Assembly: GCF_012927445.1 (NCBI RefSeq)
Contig: NZ_JABBPD010000001.1
Location: 434,001-498,000, forward strand
Direction of reading: 5' to 3'
DNA: 64,000 nt
Origin: Rhodoferax sp.
GTDB taxonomy: Bacteria; Pseudomonadota; Gammaproteobacteria; Burkholderiales; Burkholderiaceae_C
Positions 63,680 through 64,000 of this stretch are shown in pieces. The translations under genes were made by a program, and so were the position numbers. Numbering within the stretch: the stretch's first letter is position 1; every line of letters starts with the position of its first letter. The notes below the pieces were generated by a model that ran no database searches, was not told the origin of the DNA, and saw only the letters and a list, made by a program, of their open reading frames with translations.

Positions 63680-64000
63680 ATGACATCGGCACACATCGCC
63701 ATCCAAGGCGTCAACAAGATCTTCAAAACCACTGACAACGAGGTTGTGGCGCTCAAAGATATCAACCTTGAAATACCGCAAGGCCAGTTCGTCTGCCTAC
63801 TCGGACCTTCGGGTTGCGGCAAGTCGACCTTGCTCAATGCAGCGGCAGGCTTCTCCCTGCCGTCCAGCGGCACCATTACTGCCAACGGCAAACGGGTCAC
63901 GGGTCCAGGGCCGGACCGCGGCATGGTGTTTCAAGAATATGCGTTGTTTCCGTGGATGACGGTGGCGCAGAACATCAGCTTCGGCCTGGAGATCAAGGGC
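63680..64000 (+). CDS. NitT/TauT-type ABC transporter ATPase (partial)
   Basis: The first 107 residues of an SsuB/TauB-like ATPase. Walker A is GPSGCGKST near residues 43-51, and the Q-loop is VFQEYALFPWMTV. The reading frame continues past the right edge of the window, so the signature and Walker B motifs are not seen. Confidence 0.93.
   Translation, partial: MTSAHIAIQGVNKIFKTTDNEVVALKDINLEIPQGQFVCLLGPSGCGKSTLLNAAAGFSLPSSGTITANGKRVTGPGPDRGMVFQEYALFPWMTVAQNISFGLEIKG

Overview
The window is one gene-dense stretch of a betaproteobacterial chromosome. The organism looks like a member of the Comamonadaceae, perhaps close to Rhodoferax. This rests on the gene families and their order: pilMN next to mrcA, cyaY/lptM-lysA, ResB-CcsB cytochrome biogenesis, cytochrome c4, a Coq7-type hydroxylase, a single large trimeric porin gene, a PEP-CTERM protein and HexR-linked sugar genes. 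The genus is inference. I see no rRNA, tRNA, CRISPR array, insertion sequence or prophage. Most genes are ordinary housekeeping genes.

Layout. 1-13 kb: pilNM, penicillin-binding protein 1A, frataxin, lptM-lysA, the methionine sulfoxide reductase pair msrPQ, resB-ccsB, cytochrome c4 and the GTPase engB. 13-23 kb: a frameshifted epoxide-hydrolase-like gene, two lipid A acyltransferase genes, metK, and a surface-glycan group (GT9 glycosyltransferase, GtrA flippase, ArnT-like transferase, then on the other strand a sialidase-like protein and a membrane protein). 23-32 kb: an MCE/Mla-type lipid transport set that lacks a local ATPase, an MFS pump, a CopD-like protein, NO-detoxifying hmp behind a clear NsrR site, a DUF3079 gene, and groES-groEL behind a perfect CIRCE operator. 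32-45 kb: a four-gene unit tal-pgi-HAD-FAH facing zwf-hexR, a PEP-CTERM protein, two outer-membrane channel proteins, coq7, osmC and ilvA. 45-52 kb: a 5'-nucleotidase, an SbmA/YddA-like ABC exporter, queC, slyX, cytochrome b561 and a four-domain rhodanese. 52-64 kb: a malonate locus consisting of a GntR regulator, a TRAP transporter, mdcACDEGBH, and a NitT/TauT-type ABC transporter cut by the window end.

The most unusual signal is a dispersed 48-bp element with eight copies that align without a single gap. Four copies lie between convergent genes, one between divergent genes, and three lie inside reading frames (one in pgi, two in the same ABC exporter gene). All three intragenic copies are read on the same strand of the element and in the same frame, and give related peptides of the type LAPVDTAQ-x6-IA. 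Because 48 is a multiple of three, the element can enter coding sequence without a frameshift. One copy forms the exporter segment directly before the H-loop histidine.

Regulatory DNA seen directly: CIRCE before groES, an NsrR-type 11-1-11 palindrome before hmp and a weaker second one before the DUF3079 gene, a TTGTCAAATTTGACAA palindrome plus a GCAA-capped hairpin in the metK leader, an ATGTATACAT palindrome between the GntR gene and the malonate operon, a sigma-54-like element before the PEP-CTERM gene, and three good intrinsic terminators.
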